This document shows positions 34,216 to 45,362 of a stretch of DNA of 64,000 bases, piece after piece. The notes under the pieces were generated by a model. It saw only the letters and a list, made by a program, of their open reading frames with translations. It was not told the origin of the DNA and made no database searches. Source of the stretch: Actinernus sp. WN-2022 (lineage: Eukaryota > Cnidaria > Anthozoa > Actiniaria > Actinernidae); assembly GCA_030867875.1 (NCBI GenBank), contig JAOWCC010001501.1, forward strand, positions 16,645,524 to 16,709,523. The letters run 5' to 3'. The stretch's first letter is position 1, and every line of letters starts with the position of its first letter. Made by a program: the position numbers and the translations under genes.

Positions 34216-34990
34216 GAGGTGAGCGAAGGTAATGGTAATAAGAGATTATTCTATCGGTAGGAATGTAAACCCTGGTTAGGGTTAGGTATTATCTGGTTAA
34301 TAAAAACACCTCACACACCTTCCTTTATTATGCAAGCGGTGCCCCCCTTATCCTTATAATTGCATGTGGTAGCATCAGCACCCAATCTATCTATTTATCT
34401 CTATCTCTTTACCTATTTATTATGCATTTATTTATTTCAAAATTCGCCCATTGAGGACAACTCGGAGCATGGAATACAATAGGACGAAAATCAAAGTCAC
34501 GTGACAAAGCCGTCATTTTGCATTATTCGTAGTCCACCGACAAAAACGTCATTGTATAGCCCTTAATATAAAACAGTAAACAGAAAGCTACAACCTTCTC
34601 CAATTAAGTACAGACCGCCCGACAAAATACTACTATTCAGAATACTGAACGAACTCCTTTGACACATCGCGAAGTCATAAAAATGGTAAAAAAATACCGC
34701 TTGTTCCCCCTCTCCCTTCAAAATGTTGGGATAGAAAGGCAACATTTCGGCCTAACTAACATTGAAACGGGGGTTAAGGGAGGGGGGGGGGGGTGCTCTT
34801 ATAAATAGCCGGAAATTGCTAAACAGGTCCGACTTTAATGGAAGGGGTTGTAGCAGAGAGAAAACAGTGAAACAGTGTTGGGAGTAATGGGAGACAATGC
34901 ATCAGTCAATTCCAGCGGTGCCCATCCCCCCACCTGGACATGGTGGGGCATTTGCACATTTTGAGATCCCTGGAGTGGGGCGTTTGCAAC
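34216..34990. other. No gene recognised
   Basis: Mixed low-complexity stretches (ATTTATTTATCT-like words near 34390, a G run at 34780-34792). Frames are short and without motifs. Confidence 0.4.
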
Positions 34991-34993
34991 TAT

Positions 34994-35805
34994 AATAATA
35001 ATAATAATAATAATATTTTGATAGGAAAGCTCCACTCACAATTTGTGATTTTCAGGGAGGTCCTGTATTAAAAATATATATTTTACTAATGTATGGAAAA
35101 CAGAAAAGATAAATGGTTGAAATAAAATAGAAATAGAACAAGGATTATTATGAAATTAAGTTATGTGCCAGTAAGATTTAAAAATTGATAATGTAGTTGA
35201 TTGTATAACTTCAGAGTCTAAAGAGTTCCAGTCTAATAGTGCATGGTAGGTAAACTTCTGTTGTCCCCAATTCCTACGTGCGAATGGTAAATGTAGATTG
35301 TGCTGACGGCGTGTATTATATGTATGAAAGTCGTGATTCTTCTTTAATTTAAAGTTGAAGTCCACCATGCTATTTAAGCATTTGAAGATAGTAATACAGC
35401 GACGATAGCGCCGTCGAAGGTACAGTGGTTTCCAGTTTAATAGTTCGAGTACTTGAGATGCAAAAGAGCTTGAGAGAAAGTCGAGTATAAGTCGAGCAGC
35501 ATTATTCTGAAGAACTTGAAGGTGATCCATGAGGACGGTATTATTCTTATCTCCCCAGACGATATCGGCATAGTCAAGTAAGGGAAGGACAAGAGATTTA
35601 TAGAGAGTTAGCCGCGTATGCAAGGGCAGCAAATGCTTTACCCGGCGGATGATGCCAAGACGTTGATTGACTTTCTTACTGACTCTATCCACGTGTTCTG
35701 ACCAACTCATGTTCTGACTGACTGTCACTCCTAAATATTTAAAAGAGTCAGTTCGGTCAAGAGCAGAGCCATTTATGGTCAGTGAAACCTCTGCCCGAGC
35801 AAAAG
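34994..35805 (-). pseudogene. 5'-truncated LINE ORF2 C-terminus
   Basis: The minus-strand frame 35728-35156, extended upstream to about 35805, reads INGSALDRTDSFKYLGVTVS, then LPLLDYADIVWG, LQVLQNNAARLIL and the end block NTRRQHNLHLPFARRNWGQQ. This is the post-palm part of a Jockey/CR1-like LINE RT. The 3' tail is a run of TTA repeats ending near 34994. The frame is intact but short; catalytic domains are missing. Confidence 0.85.
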
Positions 35806-35990
35806 ACGTTCATAAAGTCATTTTTTTCTTTTTTGCCGCGATTTGACGTCATCGTGTGCGTTGGCCGCACAAACGTCAAACTGAACAAGGGTCTTGATCG
35901 ACAAGCAACGTTTATAGTAAAATTAATTTACGTACTACCGTTTTAAATCAAAAATAATGTCTAATGCCCGGGGGTTGGCTCATGCAGAGT

Positions 35991-35993
<3 letters not shown>

Positions 35994-36031
<38 letters not shown>
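35994..36031 (+). repeat. Long poly-G tract
   Basis: About 38 consecutive G on the plus strand, following a CCCGGGGGTTGG context like the left ends of G-tract elements. It is a strong G-quadruplex candidate and a likely assembly-length uncertainty. A perfect hairpin AGGAGTATATATACTCCT follows at about 36050-36067. Confidence 0.85.
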
Positions 36032-36032
<1 letters not shown>

Positions 36033-36069
36033 GGGCGGCATAAATACAGGAGTATATATACTCCTGATA

Positions 36070-36430
36070 AATAGTATACAATGTGAAACACTTTTTGATA
36101 CTTTCAAGTGACAAATATTATGGTTTAGCATTCTAAAGTAGGTCTAATAGTACTGAAGGTAAACCTCGAGTATTGAAGGTAAATCTCGGTACCAGGTGCC
36201 GTGCTCTCATATACACTCTCTTTAATATTCTTAATGAATTGAGATTTTTAACGATAATAATTGCACCCCTAACTTTTAAACTACGATATTACTTTTGAGT
36301 TTTCAGCTGTAGTTGAGTTCTCTTAATTTTACAGTAGTTAATATTACGTGCAACGGCGGAAGCAAATCAGCATTATTTGGGGAGGGGTGGGAAGCGGAGG
36401 CTGCTAGGGGCCAAAGGCTAGAGCTTGTAG
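36070..36430. other. No gene recognised
   Basis: AT-rich sequence without motif or repeat that I can name. Confidence 0.35.
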
Positions 36431-36431
36431 G

Positions 36432-36660
36432 GAGGTATATTGAAAAAATTCCAATGAATTGAGAGAACGCGCACTGGTTACCGTGACCATAAAACGCGTG
36501 AAGTTGGTCTCAAGCTCAAGCATGCAATGATATTGAAAAAATTGAAAAAAAATTGAAAATTGAAAAATTGAAAAAATTCCAATGAATTGAGAGAACGCGC
36601 ACTGTTACCGTGACCATAAAACGCGTGAAGTTGGTCTCAAGCTCAAGCATGCAATGATAA
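36432..36660 (+). repeat. Direct duplication (~100 bp) separated by AAATTG repeats
   Basis: The block TTCCAATGAATTGAGAGAAC through CAAGCATGCAATGATA appears at about 36438-36533 and again at 36566-36660, with one deleted base. The spacer is a run of TTGAAAAA words, suggesting slippage. Confidence 0.8.
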
Positions 36661-37430
36661 ATATAAATGTATACATTTTCAATATATGAAGTACCTATGG
36701 CTCATGATTTTATTTGGCAGATTTGCTTTGTCGTCGGTCCTAACTTATCATCCATCTGTAAATGTTAAGCTGCTGCTCTTATGCTTCGATATGTGATTGT
36801 GTTTTTTTCTCTTATCTCTACAAGTCATTATATATAACTGTTCTAGGTTTTACGCTCTAATAGATTTAATAGATTGTATTGTAGCTTCTTTAGCCCTTAC
36901 CGTTTTAATTCATTTCTTTCATTATTTGTGTATATTATCTTTCACACTATATTTTTTGCTCCATTTTTCCACCATCGTTTACCGACCGGTGCTCGCGTGG
37001 AAGCAAGCCTTGTAAGGGACTTCGAGTCCTATTGTTTCTTCTCTCGTGACCTTGTTTCCAAATGAATGAATGACTGAAGCGAAAGCACTGACGCAAGTAC
37101 AAGCACAAGGATCAAAATTTCTCCTTTTCCTTGTGCTTATGCTTGCGTTCGCGTTGTGCTAGTGAAAACGAAAGACAACGCAAGCACAAGGAGAATTACT
37201 ACAAGCAATACTAGCTGTTCGAGCACGATGGCTGCCATATTGGATTATTGGCCGCTACACAAAGAGACAAGTGAACAGCGAGTCTTGTGCTTCAGTATTG
37301 CACGGTTCGTTTTCACTTGACGCATATCTCTTGTGCGTCGCTAGTGAAAAGCAGGCTTAAGTCCTATTTAGGTAGCCGCACACAAAATGTTTCGTAATAG
37401 TTCTTTCTCGACGAACCGCTCCTTAATAGG
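36661..37430. other. No supported gene; possible MITE at 37080-37365
   Basis: Frames at 36797-37065 are T-rich and without a motif. The segment at about 37080-37365 has inverted words (CAAGCACAAGGA / TCCTTGTGCTT and AGTGAAAACGAA / TTCGTTTTCACT), suggesting a fold-back element. Confidence 0.35.
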
Positions 37431-37660
37431 CCTATTGCAGCTAACAGTCACGTGCTGATATAATACTTCGTTAACGAATGAATGGAGGTCGTAATCCCCA
37501 TGGAAAAGGCGTTGCCATGGATGCTGGATGGCAAGCCACTTTTAAAACGCCGTTTCAGAAAGATCGACAATCGACTGGAGGTGGAAAACAGCATTTACAA
37601 ATAGGTTGTGCTAATAACAATACCGATCTCGTACAAGTGCCGTTAAATATATGAATTAAG
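37430..37660 (+). repeat. Dispersed repeat, copy 1 (pair with 53870-54430)
   Basis: Shares AACAGTCACGTGCTGATATA, AAGGCGTTGCCATGGATGCT and AAATATATGAATTA with 53870-54430. This copy lacks the palindromic insertion found in the other one. Confidence 0.7.
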
Positions 37661-37740
37661 ATGTATTTGCCATCTAGAACAATCCTGTACAATCATGCGA
37701 ATGCCTAACTGCAAAAGACCAATTGCGGTGTACCTCAGAA

Positions 37741-38135
37741 CGAATTTGGGCCTGTTGTTGTTTCTACTTTATCTCCTTTATCTTAACGACTTACCAAATT
37801 GCTTATTAAAATCTCAGCCTAGAATGAATGCATGCAGGTGACACACACGTATTGATATAAATATCATAGATCAAGTTTTGAATCAATATCTTGAAATAGT
37901 CAAGAAGTGGTTTTATATCGCAAACAAACTTACACTAAATACGACTAAAATATAGTTTGCCGAGGCAAAAATATAATTAAATACCTTCTCAATAGCTCCA
38001 TCTGAATTAATGGTGCTGCTATAAATCAAGTAACGTCTACAAACTTATCTAGGACTTTACATCGACGAAAACCTCATTTGGAGCACTCACATAAATCAGC
38101 CAATAAAATTTCGTCCCTCCCAGAACACTAACTGG
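37741..38135 (+). pseudogene. Decayed LINE RT fragment
   Basis: Broken frames show YLNDLPNCLLKSQPRM, then DQVLNQYLEIVKKWF and ANKLTLNTTK, and later a TYLGLYIDENLIWSTHI block. This is the RT region around the YADD motif, where YADD itself is destroyed by a deletion and stops. It is followed directly by a G-tract element. Confidence 0.7.
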
Positions 38136-38142
38136 AGCCGCC

Positions 38143-38515
38143 CGGGGGGGGGGGGGGTACTTACATGAAGAATACGGAACGTGTCATTCAGAAGAATACG
38201 GGACGTGTCATTGGGTAAACAAATCAGCAGATGAAGTACATAGATAAGTACTGAAGTACGAATTAGCGGCGTCACGATGTATGGGAACCTCAGTGCTTGC
38301 AACCGAATGCCTTTTTTTGACATAGTAGCTAAAAAAACTTAACCCTAACTGCCTAAAAAATACTGAACCCCGACCCTGACTGCACCCAAATTATACTCAA
38401 ATCCTGACCCTGATCTGCCCAAATCAGGTCAAAACCCTGACTCTACCTACCCAAACCGAGCTCAAAACCCTGACCCACCCCCGCAGCACATACATAATAC
38501 GTTACAAACAGGAGT
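38143..38515. mobile_element. G-tract element, copy 3, right end missing
   Basis: The left end is CCCGGGGGGGGGGGGG followed by TACTTACATGAA. The interior matches 22985-23220 in inverse orientation (AAACAAATCAGCAGATGAAG, GCGTCACGATGTATGGGAAC). The right G/C run is absent after CAGGAGT, so no target duplication can be read. It sits within the LINE remnant. Confidence 0.65.
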
Positions 38516-38589
38516 TTATCTTCAAAGTTATAGTACAGCTGCACGTTTCTGTTGTACGGGACAATATCAACTACACCTAGCATACAAAC

Positions 38590-39065
38590 AGCTCTAGTTG
38601 AAAAACTTGCATAAAACAATCAGTCGTTTGTTTAAAACACTAGAATTTTCCATTTTTGAAATTGAAGGACTAATTAATTCCTACATGGAACATTGCCGAC
38701 GCAAGCACAACTTGTCAAGGAAAACTCGTTCACCGTGTACACGAGCAAATAACCACATGCCAAGGAAACTTGTCAAGGGAAATTTGTTCACCCGTCCACA
38801 CGAGCAAATAGACTTGTCCTGGAAACTTGTCAAGGAAATCTTGCTCGTGTGGACTACGCTTTATGACTATACTAATGCTGATATCTTGCTTTAAAACCTT
38901 GCGACAATTGCAAAAGGCTATAATGCTTTACAAATTTCTAAATGATCTTACAACTGAATACCCTAGCCGATCCCTGTATACTGTACTTGACCCTAGAGAA
39001 GTACAGTATACAGTATACGCATGCTCGGTTTTATGCGCATTAATTAATAGGTTCGGAAAATATTC
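38590..39065 (+). pseudogene. Decayed LINE C-terminal fragment
   Basis: RQLQKAIMLYKFLNDLTTEY followed by PSRSLY is a LINE C-terminal word pattern. It is preceded by a stretch (38690-38865) of CTTGTCAAGGAAA / ACACGAGCAAAT words that looks like a small inserted repeat. Several frame breaks. Confidence 0.5.
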
Positions 39066-39951
39066 ATAAATTACTAGTAGATCAAAATCCTTGGAGAGTT
39101 TAGAAATTTTCTGATTTTGATGACGTCATCGGACACGTCTAAAAAGAGGAAATACGTTTGAAGGTCGAAAAATGGCCGATTATCCGATGATAAAGCTAGT
39201 TTGTGTGGCGGCTCAATTCAGTGCGTTTTTCCCCGTATAGTACGTCATGCATACCAAGGAAAAACTACCACACCTTTAGCACAAAGAAAGCACAATAGTG
39301 CGCAATTATGAGTCGTTAGTCAATCTATTCAAAGCCAAAACTAATGTATTGTACGTCACCCTGACGTGACATATTACAGGAATTGAGCCGTCTGTACTTA
39401 CGGTACTTAGCGGCGGTTATGAGGAAGATTTGCAAAACACAAAACACAGTAAAATAAATTTTGGTATGAGTCTTTTCATGTTTAGATCTACTCATTGACC
39501 TAAAGTTGAGTTTAGGCTTCAGTTCTCCTTTAGGCCTGGTTCAGGGTCAAATTTCGGGTAAAAACTGTTTTCCAGTAAATAAAAAACGCGGCTCCGAGTT
39601 TTTTTTACCTATTTCAGTCGCTTAGAAAATATGACTAAAATGTTTCGTGGCGAAAATATGCAAAATAGGTCACGTGACTTTTTAGGTCACGTGACTTTTT
39701 TGAGCCTTAGAGAGAGTTTGGCCGGGACAAGGCAGCGGTCGGTCCGCCTTAGGAGAGCTAGAGGTGTCAGCCTTACAGGGGTGTCCGCTTAATTAGAGGA
39801 AGTTGAGAGGGAGTTTACTGTATTTATAACAGCTTATTTGGTACTGGTTTTTGGGCACGATGACTGATGAAGCCTGTTTGAGCTGTGGCAGGCTGTGATG
39901 TGTTTTCTCAAAAGTTGTCCCATTGTCGTACGCTGTACTTCAGGCAAATCT
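39066..39951. other. No gene recognised
   Basis: There are TGACGTCAT and tandem GGTCACGTGACTTTTT words (39668-39700) but no supported gene. The last 9 bp are the target duplication of the next element. Confidence 0.4.
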
Positions 39952-40048
39952 TAGCCTGCTTGCCGCTCTCCTGTAATTTTTTTCGGTCGTTTCTTTTCGG
40001 ATTGGGTCACCTGTGGCACGCGGTCAAAATAGCCTGCTTGCCGGCTCT

Positions 40049-41784
40049 TAGGCTTTGGTAGATTGTGCTCGAAAAAAAAGCATATTATGCTTTTAGCAGT
40101 GCTCATATTTTTTAGAAATTATGCCAAAATTATGCTACTTTTTGAAAATTATGCTCTCTGTCACCGAAATTATGCTACTTAGATTTTAAGGAAAATAAAG
40201 ATCACCAGTAGCTTAACTCTATCAATTTTGACTTTAATGAACATTCATATAGTCCAACTTCCAGTCTTACAGTCTTTAGCATCGCAAATACGCATGTGCG
40301 CACCTCGCCGAAAAGCCATATGATTAACAAATGATATCAAAATCAACCGTTTCTGGGTTCTGAATCCGGGTCAGAAAGTTATAGCCCGCATACTTGTTTT
40401 AGACGCCATCAATACAATAATACTTTATTCACTCAAGCTAATTGGAGTCAAAATATACAATATATAAACTTAGACATTTCTTTTGCTAGAGTTGGTAAAA
40501 CTGAAAAAACCATGGGGTTATCTAGTCAGGTTTACCACTGTCAGCGGCATTTACATGATTAGTTAATAATAATAAAGAAATTATTAATATATTCATTAAG
40601 TGATTTTAGTGTTGATAGTAATTTTAAGTAAAGTTTATTAAAGGACAGAAATGAGAAAACAAAAACAAGAAAAATATGCAAAACAAGGGCTGAGAAGGAA
40701 AGAAAGTATATAGTAGAATAATAATAATAATATAAATAATAACAGTAACATGACTATAAGTATTCATAATTGTTGATAAGATCAGAAGTGATTTCTTTTT
40801 TGAAGATATGCCTTTTTTTAGTTTTGTCATTTACTGGTATTTGATCCCAGACTATAATTCCATTTGTATTAATAAATCTTTTTTTATAATCAGTTCTGAA
40901 TATTTAATAAAGAAATGTTGGGATTTAGATTTCCTTGTATCATGTTGGTGAATATTACTAAGGGGTGTGAACATACTTAGGAACGTTTCACTTAAGTTTT
41001 CATGGTAAATGTCGTACATAAAAAGGCTGGTATTAATTTTAAAAATATCATCCAAGGTTAAGATTTTTAATCTGTGAAAAAGTGGTGGAGTGTGTTTATT
41101 CCAAGATTCATTAGATATGGCACGAATAGCCTTTTTTGTAGAATTCTTAATGGTTTAACAGGGTAGAATAAGCATTTCCCCAGAGTAAAATTGCATAATG
41201 CATAGTGTAAGTACGGATAGAAGAAGGAATAGTAGATCTGCTTCAGGCGTGATAAAGCCCTCAGTTCAGTATAAAGACAACTATGCATGTTGTTAATCTC
41301 TGTGTTATCGGTTATTGTACTGAAGCATTACACAAGCCTGTAAATAGTCCTAGAGATTGAAGCTCTCGGTACGGCACTGGAAGTGCTGAAAGGGCTGGAA
41401 GTGCTGGAAGCGGATGTACTCGAGGACGACGCCATCTTTGATCTGAGGCCTGAGGGGCCGACCGCCGAGCCATAAGCGTGGTGGCCTGAGGAGAGTCTCA
41501 GTCTCTCAGATATGCTGACCCCAGGGTGACCGCCTTGACACACCTGGAGTCTGCCGGACCATATTTGACCATGGGCCTTAGCACAGACCTCAAAATTTTC
41601 CAAAAACAATACAGAAATAAAATACAAACTGAATTATTCTAGAACTATGATGGTTTTTTTTTGTTTTCCAACGCATAAAAGCTCGGATTATGCTAGCAGT
41701 GCTAAACTGAAATAAAAGCTTAAAATAATGCTCGTTTTGCTAAATTATGCTTAAAATTATGCTAGCACAATCTACCAAAGCCTA
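40049..41784. mobile_element. hAT-like non-autonomous element with 8-bp target duplication
   Basis: The ends TAGGCTTTGGTAGATTGTGC (40049) and the exact complement GCACAATCTACCAAAGCCTA (41765-41784) are flanked by CCGGCTCT at 40041-40048 and 41785-41792. The 8-bp duplication and TAGG-type end fit hAT. The subterminal regions are packed with ATTATGCT words (40080-40180 and 41690-41765), as expected of subterminal transposase-binding repeats. It holds a LINE and a 100-residue Ser-rich minus frame (41328-41627) that I do not recognise. Confidence 0.82.
40410..41310 (-). pseudogene. 5'-truncated LINE C-terminus nested in the hAT-like element
   Basis: Minus frames 41288-41067 and 41055-40852 read RLKQIYYSFFYPYLHYALCN, GINTLHHFFTD, then after a stop DDIFKINTSLFMYDIYHENL and HQHDTRKSKS. 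This is the end of a LINE RT ORF with one nonsense break. The 3' end near 40410 is an AATAAAGTATTATTGTATTG-type tail. Confidence 0.75.
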
Positions 41785-42065
41785 CCGGCTCTCCTGTAAT
41801 TTTTTTCGGTCGTTTCTTTTCGGATTGGGTCACCTGTGGCACGCGGTCAAAATGGGGCGAGGATAACAATGAAGGGAGGGGAGGGGGAAAGGAGGGGAAG
41901 AAAGGAGAGCCTGCACGAATGCCATTGTTTTCCCCTCCTTTCCCCCTCCCCCTCCCTTCATTGTTATCCTCGCCCCATTTTGACCGCGTGCCACAGGTGA
42001 CCCAATCCGAAAAGAAACGACCGAAAAAATTTACAGGAGAGCCGGCAAGCAGGCTAGGCAAATCT

Positions 42066-42507
42066 TCGTTTGCGTATCGAGCTTAACCATGCTATAAAAT
42101 ACCAGAGCGCTCAACCGGCGACAAATCGGATTAGCAGACAAGCGTTGACAGATTTTACCAAGATCCTCTCTTTGTAAAATATAGTAAATACATGAAATAT
42201 AAGATCAGAAAGTTCGCCAAATTGATCTCTTTGCGAGTGTAAAGAATATTATTACTTACAGATTATGAGAAGCTATCAATTAACCACACACAATCATGCA
42301 AACACGTGGGACAATATGACGAAACGTGATCCCGAGCCGGCTGAAAGATCCTTCCCGTATAAGGAAAGAAGTATGTCTGGTATTTAGCCGGTCAAGGGGT
42401 CGTTTAGCTTGATACGATTTTTACTACCTTTATTTCAGTGCTTCTTAAATAATATTAGCAGATTAGTCTTGGTTTACCCCACAATATATGTTTTGTAACT
42501 TGATGAT
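42066..42507. other. No gene recognised
   Basis: Unassigned AT-rich sequence between two fold-back elements. Confidence 0.4.
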
Positions 42508-42760
42508 CCACAGGTAGCCCAAGCTCAAAGTTGAAATCATTGGTTTCACGTTACGAGCGAATTACGAGAGAATTACAAGGCTTTGTATGGGAATCCAAAA
42601 CTCGGGATTTCCCCCCCGTAAAGTTTATTCTCATATTATGTGTACTTATATGAGATGAGGACCTAAAATACGGGGGGAAATCCCGAGTTTTTGGATTCCC
42701 ATACAAAGCCTTGTAACGTGAAACCACTTATTTCAAACTTTGAGCTTGGGCTGCTGTGGA
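42508..42760. mobile_element. Palindromic MITE (AGCCCAAGCTCAAAG ends)
   Basis: The arm AGCCCAAGCTCAAAGTTGAAA, with later TTTGTATGGGAATCCAAAA and GGGATTTCCCCCCGTA, is mirrored around about 42635. The terminal AGCCCAAGCTCAA is shared with the long fold-back at 31677-32182, so the two may be one family. No coding potential. Confidence 0.75.
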
Positions 42761-43189
42761 TGGAGCTGTGTGGATGATCATGCATGCTAAGTTGACGACT
42801 CATGCACGAGTCACTGGAATCTGACTCAGTGTGTCGTAGTTTGATAGTTTGGGGATCAGTTTCCAAAGAGCAAGCCTATCTCTCGGTTATCAAGATGGAG
42901 CAGGAAATAATTTCAATCAGTCAATCATTTTATTTGCTCCATTGTAACACTTTACATACATTGTGTGTTTTCTAATTGGCAATCATACACGTAGTGTTAT
43001 GGAGCAGGAGCTCTCATTAAACCCTGTTGGGCTTTTCTGGGAGAGTCCCCGAGATGATAGGTCTTCGATGAAAGTCGGAGCTGGAAAGTCGAGCAGCTGC
43101 GGGTTCAAAACACCAATAGCAATTTATAATTACATTCTCAATTACAGTTCATTTCCGGTGAATAAACTTCACCATTGTGCTGGATCAGT
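42761..43189. other. No gene recognised
   Basis: Short frames without motif; no repeat structure seen. Confidence 0.4.
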
Positions 43190-43711
43190 AAGGGGCCGTC
43201 GACATATTCGGACGTTAAGGTCAGACCCCTCCCCCCCCCCTCCCCCTTAACGTCCACCCATTGTTTTATGCTTTTTTTAGGTCAGGAAAACAGTAATGAA
43301 ATACACGGGAGTTCACTTATAAACAAAGTATAAAACAAGCTTAAAGCTTTAATAGCTGCAACTGTACAGTCAGTCAGTACCTAATTCCCGTACGAGCTCA
43401 TTTCGGATCTTGACTAAAATACTCATTCGGACACGACTATAAAACTGAGTTTCATTTACCTGGAGGTTTGAGGTATTTCATGATACTTCTAGTCAAAAGA
43501 CCTTGTTGAAATTTCCGGGAAATTCAACAGAAATTTCGCTCTAATGTAGATCTAGCTGACTAGAAACGTCTGATTCAAAAGTGTACTTCTATTGATGAAA
43601 AAGTGTTTGTTCTAAATGCCCCACACTAACGTCCATGCCCTTACCCCCTCCCCCCCCTAAACGTCCGTTGTGCGTTAAGCGGGGCATTTCGAATATGTCG
43701 ACGGCCCCTAA
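43190..43711. mobile_element. MITE with AGGGGCCGTCGACATATTCG ends
   Basis: The left end AAGGGGCCGTCGACATATTC and right end GAATATGTCGACGGCCCCT are complementary over about 20 bp. Subterminal C runs with AACGTCC words are mirrored as well (43205-43257 and 43625-43690). No clear target duplication; TA-type insertion is possible. No coding potential. Confidence 0.7.
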
Positions 43712-44157
43712 GAAAATATTGGTAGGCTCAGGAAATTTACCGGGAAACGATGATATCTCGGGACAAAATGAAAAAAGATCAGGAAACTTTTGAGAAAATA
43801 CACCACAGCTCAACAGGCTTCAGTCGCACTGATAGCGCCAAAACTACAAAATATATCCATCTAACACCATGGCATTTTATGTTTCCTTCCAAAGAGCTAC
43901 TGAGGTTTTCTTCTTAACACTTCTTCCTTCCTGACTCAACCCTGACCTCACCCTGACCATATTAACTATGCCCTGACTACCTAAATTAGGTCCAAATCCT
44001 GACCCACCCCGCCGCACATGCAATTTACTCAATCGGGTCATTGCATGGCGCTTGGATAAATGGAAGTGATTCAGGATCCCTTCAGTTTTTCCCCCGATTG
44101 CTCAGGCCAAGGAGGTGCTCAGGCTTAGCCGGTTTATAACTCATTCTGTTCGACAAC
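43712..44157. other. No supported gene; G-tract-family words at 43925-44015
   Basis: A CCTGACC-rich stretch (43925-44010) resembles the interior of the G-tract elements without their ends. Confidence 0.4.
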
Positions 44158-44682
44158 TTGTCATCACGTCGCGGTGCGGAAGTCACACATGAAACCGCAC
44201 CCAGATTCTTTGACTATACTCCTTTTGTATCTAAAACTTTGGGAGGAGCTAGCAAGATGAGCTGTCAATTTGTCACTTGTGCTATGGAGGGGCATGACTA
44301 CGAAGGAGAGGTGAGTACTCATGTTAATACTGTGAGAATGTAACTCAAACCTTTAAAGAACATTATAACTGGATGGGGCCATGCATTCTGTAATTGCTCT
44401 ATAATTTACAATCAGGGTCGGCTGGATTTTCCAGCTCGGTTTTTCAAAGGCTACATTGGATAGCCTCAGTTTCCGTATAAATCTCTATCCAGTGGATAGA
44501 CTAGTCACTGCATGATAAGGATTTATCAAGCGCCGAGTGGATGGCGTTATCCACCAGGTAATTTGTTATGTTTTTGTTACAGAGTGAGGGTAGAACCCAC
44601 TTTATTCTAAGGGAAGGAAAAACGTTCATGGAAAATGGGGGTGAAGTCTCCGAATTCGGGGACTTTACTTTAAAGCTCTTGG
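44158..44682 (+). CDS. Possible two-exon gene fragment next to the assembly gap
   Basis: A frame through 44311 (…MSCQFVTCAMEGHDYEGE) ends at GGAGAG|GTGAGTAC, a strong splice donor. At 44582 a T-rich stretch ending TTGTTACAG is a good acceptor, and the frame continues in phase as SEGRTHFILREGKTF, MENGGEVSEFGDFTLKLLG to a second donor-like G|GTGAGC at 44682. The product is not recognised and any further exons would fall in or beyond the N run. The start is unclear. It could equally be chance splice-like sequence. Confidence 0.3.
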
Positions 44683-44756
44683 GTGAGCTGGAGCAGAATA
44701 GCGCCAGGCAGAGAGACGACGAACAAGGCTATTGGGGTGGCTTCTTGTGTACCTAC

Positions 44757-44856
44757 NNNNNNNNNNNNNNNNNNNNNNNNNNNNNNNNNNNNNNNNNNNN
44801 NNNNNNNNNNNNNNNNNNNNNNNNNNNNNNNNNNNNNNNNNNNNNNNNNNNNNNNN
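44757..44856. other. Assembly gap, 100 N
   Basis: Exactly 100 N, the usual placeholder for a scaffold join of unknown length. Order and distance across it should not be trusted. Confidence 0.99.
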
Positions 44857-45356
44857 ACTCATTTTTAATAAGAAAGGACACTTATCTCACTTTAATAATA
44901 TTCCTAACATTGTACAATATGATGCATTGAAGATACTTGGAGCAATCTTTCAGTCAGACAGTAAATTTTCAAAGCATGTCACTGTAAACTCAAAGAAGCA
45001 TCTTTATTCTTTGCATATATATAAATATATTGTCAACGTCTCCATATAATTATGTATCAATATTGTAAATAAATTCTTCTTCCTATTAGTATTAATTCTA
45101 GCTGCTTACCACTCAAGAAAATTTGTACAATAGATATTTATGTATTTTCTGTGCTCCAAATATCCTCATTTATTTTTCTTGTGATAGAGGTCAACTAGAA
45201 AGCCTATGGCTCCTTTGACCTCTATGCACATTCTTGAAATTCAAAACTATTTTATTATTACCATACCTCTCTTTTTCTTTCTACAATTATTTTCTTGTGT
45301 AATTATCTTTAAAAGAAATAGTGCAAAATAAAACGAACTTGAACTTGAACTTGTGC
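44857..45356 (+). pseudogene. LINE fragment just after the gap
   Basis: Begins mid-domain with HFNNIPNIVQYDALKILGAIFQ and SDSKFSKHVT, the region just past the RT palm, then a stop near 45048. After an AT-rich 3' UTR it ends in three GAACTT repeats at about 45333-45350, a LINE-type tail. Most of the element is missing or lies in the gap. Confidence 0.75.
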
Positions 45357-45362
45357 CTTTTT

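Larger units (their letters stand above)
39952..42056. mobile_element. Fold-back element with TAGCCTGCTTGCC ends and 9-bp target duplication
   Basis: It begins TAGCCTGCTTGCC and ends GGCAAGCAGGCTA, flanked by GGCAAATCT on both sides (39943-39951 and 42057-42065). Without the nested hAT-like element it is a long palindrome whose arms include GAAACGACCGAAAAAA-type and CACCTGTGGCACGCGGTCAA words. The left end is tandemly duplicated (TAGCCTGCTTGCC at 39952 and again at 40030). The 9-bp duplication suggests a Mutator-like origin. No transposase. Confidence 0.75.

Noticed and set aside
41328..41627. 100-residue Ser-rich minus frame inside the hAT-like element
   Set aside because: No hAT dimerisation or transposase motif and low-complexity composition; not enough to call a gene.
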